Source: Xanthostigma xanthostigma (lineage: Eukaryota > Arthropoda > Insecta > Raphidioptera > Raphidiidae). From it: a stretch of DNA of 64,000 nt. Every line of letters begins with the position of its first letter. Positions within the stretch are counted from its first letter, which is position 1. The translations under genes were made by a program, and so were the position numbers. Of this stretch, positions 41,431 through 56,200 are shown piece after piece. The notes beneath the pieces are model-generated. The model worked only from the letters and a program-made list of their open reading frames with translations, had not been told where the DNA came from and made no database searches. Location: assembly GCA_963575645.1 (NCBI GenBank), contig OY754469.1, positions 45,838,753 through 45,902,752 of the forward strand. The letters are read 5' to 3'.

Positions 41431-43313
41431 ATTATGTTGGTCAATAAGAAAAAGTGTTTCGTGTTCTGTTTTGTTAACTTCCGCCTGTTACCTGTTATTT
41501 TATGTTGTTGCTAAGCAACTAAAGGAAAATTCTAACCTCACAAATGTTGCTCTCTGTTCCTTATAATATTTCGTAAAACAAAGGAATCGAGTAAAATAAA
41601 AAACATTTTATAAGACTGTAAATAACGCAATATTTTATCGGTAGCCGATATTTATGCTTTGCAATAATAGTGCGAATTTTAGTATAATAATTGTTCATAT
41701 AAATAATTTATTGCCAACATTCATATTACTAGTATTGATTTTCAAATCTGTATTCTGTAAATCGATATTTAAAACAATGTACATACGCATTTATACTAAC
41801 AAAAAAGATTTTTGTAAAGTTCTACAGGAATTGAACATTTTTATTTTTTGTGACCGGAGTTGCAACGAATAGTATATTTGCCATCGTACCGAACGTTTTG
41901 CAAGATCTAATCGATGAATACTTTGGTACGAGTTTTTAACTATCTCGGACATTTAAAAAGTTTTCACTTTTAACGTAAAGTATGTTTTAGACCTAACAGA
42001 TAATTAGAGATTTCCTGGTTAAGTATAGACATAATAAACATCAGAATTGGATGCGGAGAAATCCCAAATTGCTTCTAATTATTTCAAATTAAAGCTATTT
42101 TATAGTTCATAACGACTTATCCCTGTCTGTTTTTTCTCCCGGCTGAATACTAAATAGTTTTGATCGTACAAATAGTACCTAAATAACGTTGCCGTAAAAT
42201 AGTTTCCTAATATTCGCTGCAACTCAAAATGTGACAATTAAAATCCTATGTAATTTTTGTCATATCATAAATAAAAAAATGTATATTACTGATAGACCTC
42301 CACGTCTGTCTGATGGCGCTGTGCCGTTTTACTGGTAAAATTAGTAATAAGATATACTGCCAGAATATTGATCGAATTGCTCGAGATATCGCAAGAATTT
42401 TCACGATAGAAAAGGGAACCAATCAGGAGCTCTGAAAGCTGGACGAAAATGGCTACCTACTTGTAGAGAAACGGCAACTTCACTTTTGTGTTCTCCTTTT
42501 TCTCTATTAGATAGTAGAACTCTGTGAATGTGTGGTTTTGAACTATGATAATTTTCGCCAAAACTGATTAAAATTGTTTCGTAATTAATTTAATTCGTTT
42601 TAAACCTTTTTGAATTAACTGTTTTATTTTTAATTAATACATTTATTTGGGTTCAAGAACAGCCGAGTTCATGTTTATTACGTTTTCGTGTATCGTCTGT
42701 TAAAAATCCCTAAATTTCAGGTTCTAATCCTTGAACTGATGGAAATATAACTGATCTAGACTTCAGATAACTCGGAGCATTTGAAAAACGGTACAGCGTT
42801 ATCTGAAATACCGTTCAGGCTTATAATGTATCATATAGACTTTTGAAAGGTATCGAAGATTTAAATGTGCCGATTCTTTCTACACATATCTTAAATCTAT
42901 GTATCTTACATATCAAAATACATATTTTGTAATTTTTGACTAAGCAAAAAGACTTTTAACATAGCTGCTGTTTTTGTACATAGCCAATATTATTTATTGA
43001 TGATTTTGTTCTCTTTATTTTTTGTAAGTTTTGTTTAATGCATAATGTTTCTCGTTTAGTTACAATTGTTTAATAGATAACATATTCTTTTTTACTGACA
43101 TCAGAATCTTTAAAAAAAAATTAGATGCAAAAGAAACACTTTATTTTATTTGAACTATTTTAAGAAAACTACCTCTAGCACTATTATAAATAAAAAAAAG
43201 TAATTTAGTGATGTTTTGTAAGGACATTATAAGATATGTTTGGTAGATAATTATATCAATGAAAAATTCGCATATTTTTTATGTTAACTTTTAGAGAATC
43301 ATGTTATAGACGG
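41431..43313. other. Intergenic region without recognised features
   Basis: AT-rich DNA with no convincing exon, repeat partner or RNA gene that I could identify. It may include distal arrow 3' UTR. Confidence 0.4.
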
Positions 43314-43997
43314 AGAGCTGGCTACGGAGAAAATGGGTGACTCGGTGCAAAGCTGAAAATTTGCAGAATAATAGGAGATAGTACAAGTAAGTAGGGAAAA
43401 AATTGCCAGAAAGCTAGGCGGAAGATAAAGAGCCGCCAGAAGGCGCTAATGTTGCGAAAAATCAGTGCACTTCTGGCAAGTTCTATATTTATTCTGTAAT
43501 TCAAAACTAGATTATATATTATACATTATATAGTTATAAGGGCATACTGAAAATTCAAACATGATATAATAATTACATTCGACAAATATTCAAAATTATT
43601 AACGACACTTTGATAGAAATAAAATTAAATAAATTAATAAAATTACGTTGTTATAACAACGTAATTTTATTAATGAAAATATATGTCGATTATTTTTATT
43701 TCTATCAAAATGACATTAATAATTTTGAATATTTGTCGAATGTAATTATTATATCATGTTTGAATTTTCAGTATGCCCTTATAACTATATAATATATAAT
43801 CTAGTTTTGAATTACAGAATAAGAATAGAAATTGCCAGAAGTGCACTGATTTTTCGCAACATTAGCGCCTTCTGGCGGCTCTTTATCTTCCGCCTAGCCT
43901 TCTGGCAATTTTTTCCCTACTCACTTGTACTATCTCCTATTATTCTGCAAATTTTCAGCTCTGCACCGAGTCACCCATTTTCTCCGTAGCCAGCTCT
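43314..43997. repeat. Near-perfect 684-bp palindrome
   Basis: Two arms of about 340 bp meet with no spacer at TTA/TAA (43653/43654, ACGTTGTTATAACAACGT). Arms differ at a few positions only. Outer ends read AGAGCTGGCTACGGAGAAAA and complement. Contains TTCTGGCGG-type blocks and no useful ORF; class unknown. Confidence 0.9.
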
Positions 43998-44230
43998 TAG
44001 ACTAAAAATACCATTATTTAAAATGCAATGTAGCAGCCCTAAGAAACTAATAATATGGCAACCGCATTGTCATGGCAATAACAGAAAATATATTTTTAAG
44101 AAAAACAAAAATTATTATTTTTACTCATTTGAATTTAGGCCTTTTCAAATTTCTTTGTCTAAAACATTTTAAATTAAAATTGTGATACGACCGGCATAAC
44201 AAAGTAAATTTTCCGTACAAATAAAAGGTC

Positions 44231-44276
44231 ATGTCTTTTCCGCGGGCAAAGCATAGACGATTCAATGATAAATCAG
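44231..44276 (+). CDS. Coiled-coil gene exon 1 (start codon)
   Basis: ATG at 44231 opens MSFPRAKHRRFNDKS and runs into donor G/GTTAGT. One base remains, matching the two-base start of exon 2. Chosen because no other upstream ATG exon in phase is evident. Confidence 0.6.
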
Positions 44277-47200
44277 GTTAGTAATAATTGAATTGTAGAT
44301 TTTGTCCATTCGGTTAAAGAACAATCGAAGAGTTTTTGTCGTTTGTCAGAAAAATCAATGACATTGCCTTTTCAGGGTGGATTTGAAAAGTCTAGTATCT
44401 TTTTCAAACTTAGCACGTTTATGAACAACGGCGCGTTTTATAGTTTCGGAAATATAGGCAATCAGATTTTAAACTTTAATTTTGATAAATGCGAGCGAAG
44501 ATATAAAACATTAAAGACAACTTTGTGAACGCGAGATCTAAGCACGTCTTAAAATTTTCTTTAAAAGTATATTTATGTATTCTTTGTTCTTTGGTTATTT
44601 AAAAAATATCAGTGCAGCGGTTTTTAAAATGAAGTATGCTTCTAAATTTCAGTAATATTTGACTTTGCTGCTTATGTGAATCGTTTTTTAGTTCATCTGT
44701 GAATTTTCTTAAATATTAATAAACTCTATTAAAAATTAAGCAATTCCCGTGAAGAAACCGTTAACAAATGATGGCTCGACTTCCAATTTAACAACCAGCA
44801 ATATGTCATCCGGAAATATAGTAACAAATGAACGGGGCGGCAAACGCACACTCGAGTTAGAGTTTTTTACGAAGAAGAAGAGGTTCTCTATTATGAAAAA
44901 GGAACTGATCGAAAGACAGGTACGAACTATTAACAATCGCATTTCAAGCGACCTAAAATCGATCTTTTAGTAAAATTGTTTAGATCAATATCTAATAAAT
45001 AGAATTGTAAAGTGTTTTTTGAAAAAATATTTTAAAGGTAAATAATTGAAAATATCTAATAATGTCGATTATACGACTTTATTGAGCTTCAAATTAAAAA
45101 ATGAAAAAGTGTTTTTTTTTTTAAATTAACATTATTTTCTGTGGGGTCGATGGACCACTGATGAAAACGATGACGTTTCCTGGGCAGGGTGATGCGTTAC
45201 AGTTCCAATCAAAAGTAAGTCGAATTCTAAATGGGAACTTTTCCATAATAAATTTTTACAAAAGGTTATAAGTCGATGATACCAATAAATTATTGTCATA
45301 AAGGCATAAATAAACATTTTTTTTAATATTAATTAATTATTTCAGTATTTTACTTAATGGACTAACTTTTGAATTTTTTGTACAAAATTAGGCTAGATAT
45401 AATGCATTTATGGAAATATCTGTTTTTTACACATTTTTTGCAGTAGATAATTACAAAAGAAATTAGAAGTAATAAAAATTAAAACTAAATCATTAAAAAG
45501 TTGATAACTCCGTTAAAATTGTCAAGAATAAAAGTCCATAATCGAAAAGTGCTAAGGTTTAATAATTTTTTTTATTGATTAAAAGTCTCCTATTTAAATT
45601 GGAAAAAATATTAAAATATGCGTAAGACATCGATGCTTTACATAGTTAGTTTTTGGAACTGCTGACATTATTTGGTTATTTTGCGAAAAATTAAAATGTA
45701 CCGTTTGCACGCTAGGTTGACATATTTTCCATAAGACTACATATAAAAGTTTTTTTTAATTTTTATCTTTATAAATCTCCTAATTTTGGATTTTTTACAG
45801 AAAATTTTGTCATAAAAAAATCTATTAAAAAAACTATTTCAGATTTTTTTCATTATCTTCGTAAAACGGCTCAACCTCCTTAATATATATTTTCGAAATA
45901 TATCTTAATATTTCCTTTAATTTTAATTTAAAGTTCAGTAAAGACATTCGGCATTTTTATCGTTAAAATATTTTTTTGAAATATACACATTTTTCACATC
46001 GCTTGGGTATATGTAACTCATTAAATTTGATGAGGGTTTGAGATCAGTCGAGCGTAAAGCGCTCTATTACAAGCCCCCACTTGCCGGGTTCTAATCCGAG
46101 AACTGGTATAAGTATTAATTGCACATTCAATGCATTATTAAAAAAAGTATCACAATGTATTCTAATACATGTTTATAACTGGTTATAGAAACCCGTCATT
46201 GATATGTATAACGCCATGTTGACTTTGAAGAAAAAAGTGGCAACGCAGAATGGGAAAGATTTGCCGATAGATGATTTGAAAGTGATAGACTGCGCCGACT
46301 ATTTATCGAAATGCATTAGTTCGATGCATAAGAAAACGGACGGTGGCGGTGAAAAGCTTTCCGCAGGCCGGCTAATTCCTGTCGGTATGTGTGCTCTGTT
46401 TGAACTTCATGCAATTAATTGCCCTTTAATCGCGGCTTTGCTCGTCGCAATGACTTACGGTCGGGTGCCTGTTGATAGTCTACTAAGTTTAATAAAAAAA
46501 TCAGTCGATACTATGCTGGTAAAAACTGATAAAAATTGTCGAAACATGTTTCACAGTTTAAGTATCGTAAGAATCCCACAGCAATATAATACGTAAATAA
46601 ACCGTCCACACAACGACCATATTCAGAAGCGCACGCGCCGTGAACCTGTACGGACGTGCAGTATTTTTGTGTCTGTGCTGTGAGCGAGAACTGGAACAAT
46701 TACTATTGAAAATGAATTGGGACAATGAAACAGTGCTAAAATTCCTGCAATTTTGAACCTTGCGTTCTGCTGCCAAATGTTTGTGTGTTTACTATTTGAC
46801 TGCCATGTGTGGATGGTCGTATTTGCCTCTATTTGCATGTTTGTCTTGAACGTCATATATTTTGCCAAATACGACAAACACTCAATAGCGAACACAAATA
46901 GCCATGTGAAGTGAATTCGCCGATAGTGGTAACAGTGAGTAGTTCTTGTATCCTACTAGATACAAAAAAAGTTTAAATAACTTTTTTATTTAACTCGAAA
47001 TTTACCATCGGAAATTGTTGAGATACATAGTTTTTACCTTAACTCCCGCTTACTTGACAACTAACCAATGAAATTGAAAAATTTAATTACTGTTCAAATG
47101 AGACGCTGTTACGATATATTCCATGCTAGTTAGTCATGCGTAGGGTTGCAACGATATATCGGTCAACCGATATTATCGATATACTTACATTCCCGATATG

Positions 47201-50200
47201 ATATCGATATTATGGTATAAAATTATCGAAAGGTAAAGGTGAAATTCGAATTTCGCGGTTCTTTTTTTGTGTGTCGGAAGAAAGCTGAAGAGTGGAGCAA
47301 GTGTGCGACTGAAACATGTCGTTAATTCATATATTTAACGTTAATTGCTTGTTTCTTTGTTCAATTAATTCACAAAATATCAATATCAGTCTGGTGTCGA
47401 TATATTTATTCATATTAAAATCATTTTGCATCCCTACGTATACTAATATGTATATATGTATTGCTATCTAACAAACTGTACCGATATAGAAGTTTTGGAA
47501 CAATTGCACATTGTAGCTATGATGATGTTTGGTATACTTTTGTCTATGACTGTATACTTCAATCAAACGGGGACAAAACGAATCATTTTCTCGAACATAC
47601 CTACAAACTAAATGAACACACTACTCTCCGCATTCGGGTAAAAATCGGTAGGCCCTTGCAGCCTAGAGGGCTCTAAACGGTGAATAATGAATAAGATGAC
47701 CGTGATAGTTATAATTAATATGTTCTAGACACAAATGCACTGCAAACAATAGAAAGCAAGTTGAAAGATATACCGCGTATACTTATGGAACTCTATAACG
47801 ACTTCAAAAACAAAATCGAAACGCCCGCTTCGACAAGCGCACAAACGATTAGTGTTCACTCTGACGGTACAAGTAGAGAATTAATTAAAGAAAGTAGCGA
47901 AAGTCTCCAGCAATACTTGGACGAATTGATTCAAACACAGAACACAAAAGTAGCGGAACTGTTAGATTATATTAAGTCTTCTGTGACAACCAACCCGTCA
48001 ACTTCAACGGTTATTTCGTCCGAAGTGAACGAAGAACTTGAAAAAAAAGTGAAAAGATACGAACGGATTATCAGTGATTTACAGACGAAGTTAAATGTAA
48101 GTCTGTTTTTTATATTTAAAAAATTGTTAAAACATCTAATTTCTCCGTGATGTGCTTGTTTATTTACTAATTTTGCTTAGGCAAAAACCGCCGAATCAGA
48201 TACTGACCGCGCCGAACATACTGATAACGAAACAAATTTAAAATATTTGAGGTATAAACTTAAAGAAGCTGAAATAAAAATTAAAATGGATGATGCTAAA
48301 ATTGAGCAGCTTCAAGCCATCATCAAGTAAGTGTACAGTTACCTATTATAATATTACCTATTACTGGTTCAACCTGTCTTCGCCAGATGCAATATCGAAG
48401 TCCAAGAATTCAAAATAGCACATTTCTTTTACGTATTTTTTTATCTGAGTTCGTGCTCCTTGTATAGTTTCCAAGCTTGAAGCAGTCAGTAGTGTCTGAC
48501 CGAACTTGCGGTGTCGGCAAAAATCTGCCGAAACTATATATTTAATAACTTCTATATTGCTAGTGACCGTAAGTGGAAGCGTGACCCATGAAGTGAGACA
48601 GCAAATTACTCTTTTTCTATTTTTTTTTACTTGACCCGTTGTGCGCAAGTGTCGCGTCTGTAGTGGGGCAATTAGTAAGTGGAATAGAGCAAGCCACCTC
48701 CCTTTTACAGCTTAGTTCCATGTGCAAACTGACGCGCATCCATTCACGGACATGCGCATGAGACTCAGAGTATAATAAATGAGACAGACGTATATATTAT
48801 GTCTGCACCGTAGTGTTTAAGTCTTTCTCCCGATCTTTGCTAGCAATATAGAGAGTATTAAATATATGGCCGAAACTGAAACTGTTCGTGAGTTTCCGTG
48901 CGGCGATCGGCGTAGTGGAGCGGCGGCTAACTGTCCGCTGTCGCGCGTTTATCAAATAATTGTTTCTATGAAATTCGATTTTGCTCGTAAAATTGTTTCG
49001 GTCGAACACTAGCAATCAGTTTCGACTGCTTGAAGCTATATGTGTATGGCCGGCCTTATACAGTATGTAAACACATAAGGTGCACATAGGGAAATTAACA
49101 TTGGGAAAAAATGACTGGATCAGAGTGAGCCTTGAAATCTTGTTTTTCAATTTGACAGATAATATTCTTTTGCAAAATGAATGTGTATACTACCGAAGAA
49201 AATATTCAAATGATTACAACATAATCGGACTTTTTTTATTAATGGGACATTAAATTCCCAAAAATACTTAAATATGGTGCGAGATCAAATATCTCCGCCT
49301 ATTCGTGTTGAACCTAAAGACATTTGGGTCACTTGATTTACCAACGCGCATACGTCATACCAGTCAGACAATTTTTGAATGAAATGTTTCCAAATAGATA
49401 GAGTTGTTTTTTTTTGTTTTATTTTTGTACAAAAAAATTAAAATAATGATTTATAAGAGCTTTTTATTATCAAAAAAGCCAAGTAAAATAAAAATAAATC
49501 AAAATAAAATAGAAATCCTCAAGATTACCACGATAATTCAATAGAAATAACAACTAATGCAGTCATGGCTAACTCTGATCCAAGTATTTTTTCCCAATGC
49601 TAATTTCCCTATGTGCACCTTACGTGTTTACATACTGTATAATAATTTTGTTTTGTAAATTTTCAAGCATTAAATCATAATTAATGTTTGTAATTGTTTT
49701 TGTTAATGGCACGACTGTTCGGAATCAATTACCAACCGATATCTGCCCTTTATAGGAAACTTGAAAATCAAATCAAGAACATGGATGCAGTGTATGAACG
49801 TCGAACAAAAGAACTGGTGAAAAAGAATAAACTGAACGACGCTCTGGTTGCCAAAGCTGAGACCCAACGTGGCGTTTTAAGACTCAGGTGGATTATACAC
49901 ATGGCTCTTTGCATAGCATATGAAATCGCTATAACCTGCGTATAAAATTTGTTAATAAGATGTCTACAGAGTACATTTTTCAGCTACCACGTAATAATTT
50001 ATAAAAAACATTGATGTTTATTGCAGTGTCAGCCAATAAAATTATTTTTTATTTGGTTCAATGTTTCTTTTTATTTGCAATATGCGCGTTGAACACTTAC
50101 AAAGATGGATTCATTTCATTTTGTAAATTAATCGTAGAAGTGTGGAAAAACAATCATAAAATACAATGTATTGCTTCTTTTTAAGCCATCTGTTTGTGTC

Positions 50201-53200
50201 TAATCCATAGATATATATGTTTAATATATTGCGGATACACTAGCGCCTCCTGTAGCTTTTAGAAGCCATTTTGTACGTGGAAAACGCTGTAAAAAGCGCT
50301 CGAGATTAAAAAATATTACTTATTTTATAATGTGATTTTACTGAGAAAAACAACAAAACTCCACAGTAAACAGTGATATTTCGCTCCAAAACCTATTTTT
50401 ATACTGAAACGTTTCAAAAATTACAAAATTGAGCATAAATATAACGTAAAAGCTTAGAACATTTTACATTGTCAATTTGGCATCAAGGTTGACAAGCATT
50501 GATGCCAATCTGACAATGTAAAATGTTCTAAGCTTTTATATTATATTTATGCTCAGTTTTGTAATTTTTGAAACGTTTCAATATAAAAATAGGTTTTGGA
50601 GCGAAATATCACTGTTTACTGCGAGTTTTATTGTTTTTCCACTAACATCATATTATAGAGTATTTAATCTTTTTGAATCCCGTGCGCTTTTTACGGCGTT
50701 TTCCACGTACAAAATGGCTTGTAATTGGAACCATTCCGCACAATGCTCAAGGATAGGCATCCGCTATCTATTAATATAGATATATCTATGGTCTAATCCA
50801 GGCTGGATTTTTTTTAATCTCGATAAACAAGCAATCAGCGAATTTACCAAATTATTGCCTTTAAAAAGTATGTATTTTTATTATTAATTTCTATGATTAG
50901 TTTCAAAGTTTGAAGATAAACAAATATAAATATAATCTCTACTTTTGATCAAAATCGGATATATGGTGCCAACTTTCGACCGATATGACATGGACTGGTC
51001 CTTTTATTGTTCAATTAAATTTTGTAACAATAATCAACATTCTTTTCTTTTTATATCTATTTGTAGTGAGCGACTTCAATGGATAAATGGAAAGATTTCT
51101 AACGGTAAAGTTTAAGTATGATATTTCAAAGCTCTAAGATATTTATTATGTAAAATAAATCAATCAGAGTTGTTATTTCCGTACAGGCTGCAACAACGGA
51201 AACATTGCCATTTTATTATTAGTTTGCGTATTGTCAGAATCCTCTGTGAAAAATACCAGAATAAGAAAATTATTATTTTTTGATCCTACAAATTAACAAA
51301 AACATTGTAGCTCTTACAATTTTTATGCATGTGAATCCATCAGCAAAGTGTTCAACATGCATCCATTAAATGAGAGTTATGTAATTCTTTGTTTAGGGTG
51401 CAAGACCTGGAAGAATTGCTCTCGACTAGGGAAAGTGAATTTGATAATACTGTCTTGCAGTTAAAAACTAAACTCGAAGTGAGCGAAAAAACGGCAAGCA
51501 ATTATAAACTAGAAAAAGAACAACTTGAGAAAAAATACAGCGTTACGAGAGACAAATTAGTGAGATTGGAAATAAAACATCAACAAATTTTAGAATTGGC
51601 GCAGAAAAACAAACAGATTTCGGGAACGCTAGTAGGATGTATGATCTTATTTTTTATTTAATTGATTTCAATGTGTATCTTAAGTCTCAGGCGCCGACTT
51701 GGCACTGGCCTGGAAGCCTGGTGCAGCGAGTCGGTTAACCTAAAAGGTGAACAAAATTCGAAGCAGTTACCGGGGAGACCTTCCAAAAACCCTGGTCTAT
51801 TTCAGGATGTACAGGCCCATATCTTACAATTGGGATTTGATGTAAAACGGTACGACGCCTGGTGAGGGAAGTTCAAACCATAAACACATGGCATTTTACA
51901 TGCTGTTATTATTTACTATATACAGTATGTAAACGCGTAAGGTGCACATAGGGAAATTAGCATTGGGAAAAAACACTTGGATCAGAGTTAGCCATGACTG
52001 CATTAATTGTTATTTCTATTGAATTATCGTGCTAATCTTGAGGATTTCTATTTTATTTTGATTTATTTTTATTTTACTTGGCTTTTTTAATAATAAAAAG
52101 CTCTTATAAATCATTATTTTAATTTTGTTTGTACAAAAATAAAACAAAAAAACAACTCCATCTGTTTGGAAACATTTCATTCAAAAATTGTCTGACTGGT
52201 ATGACGTATGCGCGTTGGTAAAGCAGTGACCCAATCTCTTTATGTTCAACACGAATAGGCGGAGATATTTGATCTCGCACCATATTTAAATATTTTTGGG
52301 AATTTAATGTCCCATTAATAAAAAAGTCCGATTATGTTGTATTCAATTGAATATTTTCTTCGGTAGTATACACATTCATTTTGCAAAAGAATATTATCTG
52401 CCAAATTGAAAAACAAGATTTCAAGGCTCACTCTGATCCAGTCATTTTTTCCCAATGTTAATTTCCCTACGTGCACCTTTCATGTCTACATACCGTATAT
52501 AAAAAATGGCTGATTCGACATTACATTTGACCTAAACTTCGCCCATACGTCGTCCCAATAATCCATTAATTTTTTTTTTTAGCAACCACTGATACGCAAA
52601 CTGAAAATGATATTTGGACTGAACTGCAAACCACGCGTGCCGCTCTCAAAGCAGTTCAAGATCAATTAATCAGGAAAAATGAGGAAATTGCCATTTTTAC
52701 AAAAACTGTTAATAAAGCTGCTGAATTGTATGTAAGTATACAGAACTGTTGTAAAAAAAAAACCCTTTGCACTCCGGGAGTGCCGGCCGAAGTGAAAACT
52801 TGAATATTAACGTCTTACGAATTTTCGATTAAAATGGTTTGTATCATAGATTGCATTTTTATGTATGATATTTCAACGCTAGATGTCTAACGTTGTATAA
52901 ATAAAAGTTTTCGTCTTACGTATTTTCGATCAGGACACGTGACCCTGACGATCTGACGTGAGTTTAACATTTTTTACCCATTACAAAAAAAATGTACAAC
53001 GCCGCTAAAGAAGTTTTCACTTCAAAAAAATAACAATTGATCGGAATCGAATCAGCGGCCTTTTGCGTACGATGCAGGCGCTATTATGACTTGGCTGCCG
53101 TAGCCAATTTGCATAGCCGACTATCGATGCACGATTCTTGCTTAAAGGACGCGGGTGATGTGCCGGATATCCGTATCTGTATCCGCGGATATCCGAGGGA

Positions 53201-56200
53201 GAAGAAAGATCCGTATCCGTTAGTTTTCGGCGGATCTTTTACCTTATTAATTTTCAATTCATAGATGAAATTTTATATATATAGGTGATTAGGTAATAAT
53301 GAAAAACTGTTAAATTCCATTCAGATTATTTTTTATTTTTTAAAATCGTATTTGGCACCTTTATATTGCAAACATTTATCGTAGTGAGTACCATACCAAT
53401 AGTACATAACTCAAAGGTACTAAAAAACTATCTTTATAATGAGATATTGCACATCGATCTTTGGAAAGAGACAATCTGTTATGAGAGTTAACTCTTAAAG
53501 AGGTCAATAACTTTTTCCCATAACAGATAGTCTCTTTCCAAAGGTCGATGTGCAATATTTACCGCCGCGTACTCTAAAAAAGTTAAGATCCGTATCCGCG
53601 GATCTTGAAACCAAATATCCGTATTCAGATCCGTATCCGCGGATATACATTTTTAACGATCCGGCTCATCACTAATAAATATGTTAGCGCAATAATCCTA
53701 TTACGTAAAATTTCCAGGGAAAAGATAAAATAACGCCAAAATCTTTGGTCTGTCAACTTGCTACAAAAGATGAAACTATAGAGAAACTTAATGCGAAAAT
53801 CGACAAATATTCTGATTTAATTATTATGAGTAAAGACATTGCCGAAAAGCAAGAAAAGGAAATTAGAGAGTTGAAGAAAAATTTGGAAGAATCTAAAAGT
53901 CAAGCTGATGACAATAAAGCAGATATAGGCGAATTCAATGCTATAGTAAGAACTGATTTTTTTTATGCCTTACTAAAGCAACTTAGTAAATTTAAGTGGC
54001 GTCGCCCACAGCCTCGCGCGAGACCTTCTTGTATGCTGACTTGAGGCCTACTTACACTAAATAAGTAGTAAGATTAGTACCCTAAAATATCCTACTATGA
54101 ATGAATGAACAAATTAGAGGTTATGGCTTAATAACCCGTTATGTACGTCATAAAAAAAAAAAATTGTTGTGCTCCCTCTTGTCTTGGATCAAGACCTCCA
54201 AAAGGTTGTCTCTCCTGATGAACTCCAGAAGATTGGTGACTAGACTGTTCTGAGGAATTACTCCGCTCTCATCAATGTACCCAAAGATGGTTATTCTCCT
54301 GTATAGCATCATCATATATATTAATACGCTAAGGTTTAAGATGTTTGCCTCCCTTTTTAGAAAAAACCTCACAATTTCTCCACATAAATTATATATCATT
54401 TTACAGATAATTGCTTGCTCTACTGACATCGACAACTAAAAAATTTATTATCGCTTTTGTTTTTGTAAATTAATTAAAATACAGCAACGCTGAACAACGC
54501 CTGCCATCTGACGGCTTTAATTTTGAAACAACGTCAACACTTCGACCTGTCATCTGACCTTCATATTGTAATACAACAGACACAATACTGCATACTGCCA
54601 TCTGACGGCTTTAATTTTGAAACAGCGAGCAACGCTGAACAACGTCACAGCAATGCTGAATGATGCCATCTGACGGCTTAGCTCAACGCTTTTGCTACTT
54701 GCGCCTCTATATGACAATTTTAGTAAAATATTTCTTCGATCTGTCATCTGAGCTTCATATTGTAATACAACAAAAAGAAGAACGTTATAAGCAGTGTGCA
54801 AAATTAGAAACGAATTGAATACCTGCAATCATATTTAAAAAATAATTTTGTAGTGATAATTATTATACTTATTTTGTGCGAATAATTCGCACAGGTCACT
54901 CTAGTTTGTATATCATTTGAAATTTAATTGCAGATCCATGAAACTCAAAATAAACTAGATATTTCGTTAATGAGAAATAACGAGTTAGAACAGCAACTGT
55001 TGCAAAAGGAACGTTTGTTAACAATTACACAAAACAAAATTAAAGATTTAGAGGATTTATTAAAGGTGCGCGAAAGCGTTATCGGTTTAATGAAATCGAA
55101 AAAAGATTCGTTATGCAACAACGAAATTCAACAGCTGAAAGAATATGTGGCTGACGTATCGCGCCAAAACGCTGAGGTATTTTTAAACGTTATTGTTGGG
55201 AGTTGGGACATTGGACAGTTCAGTCAAAAAATATAATACGCGCCACGGATCTAAAAGGTTCGGAAGTTAGTCACAAACAGCGTCGCAAAGGCACATTTTA
55301 CAGCCGTTGCGTTTCCCACCACTTCCCAGCTACCTGCACAAAACATGCGCTCGTCGGTGATTGGCCATGATCGCTCGTTGCCTCTGTCACTCTTGTCGCT
55401 TTCCTGCTTTAAAGTACAGTTTATTAAAGTGAAACTTTTATTCTATCGCCCCGAATTTTTCTGGCCGTCTGTTGCATGTCGCATCACAGGCGGCCGCGGA
55501 GTAGGGGTAAAGTGAAAGGCGCTCGGAGTAGGCGCTCGGTAGAGCAGCCAAGGCCAATATGGCGGCGCCCATGGTTAGCATCAGCTGACCGTGTAGTATG
55601 TATAACACATAGTCAGTCTGTCATGCGGGCAAGTGCTGTACAGTGTTTACATGTTTTTATTCGTGTATTCATGTGAATATTGTTGTTTATAATTAATCGT
55701 GATGGATAAGTGTCTACAATCCAACGCCTACAATCCAATAAAAGTTTCACTTGCGTCATGGTTTCTTAAAACCACACAACTGTTTTATTGTTATTTCAGT
55801 TTTGTTGAGTTGCGAGTTTGTAGTTTTTCAACAGACTGCACAAGCGCAAGCCCGCATTCGCATCTAACTTCCGAGCCTTTTAGTTTCGTAGCGCGTATTA
55901 TACATCGGTTGCGTATTTCGGCTTTCACTGCCGGTTGCCGCATCTAACAATCTACAATCGGTTCAGTCGCGCCGTGATACAAAAAGTAGCACGCGTGGCC
56001 GATTCTAAAGGCCGCTGCACACGAACCTAGAAATGCTCTTAGATACCTTGCTAGAATTGCCTACAAGTTTTCTAGCGCTGGTTTTCTTGATTGCTGTTAT
56101 GTGCTCGCTTCACACGAGACGTCTTTTCAAGCTTGTTTGGTGAATGGATCTGGTGCGCGCGCAGTGACAGTTCAAATATGAACACAGAGCAAAAACGTGT

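Noticed and set aside
44343..44528. 61-codon frame in intron 1 of the coiled-coil gene
   Set aside because: It does not fit the phase between exons 1 and 2 and is low-complexity (Phe/Asn-rich).
48361..48648. 95-codon minus frame
   Set aside because: Lies in an intron opposite the gene. No domain recognised and no repeat partner in the window.
51662..51865. Frame after exon 7 of the coiled-coil gene (GTGLEAWCSESV...)
   Set aside because: It follows an in-frame stop, includes no usable donor to exon 8, and looks like a fragment of an unrelated element.
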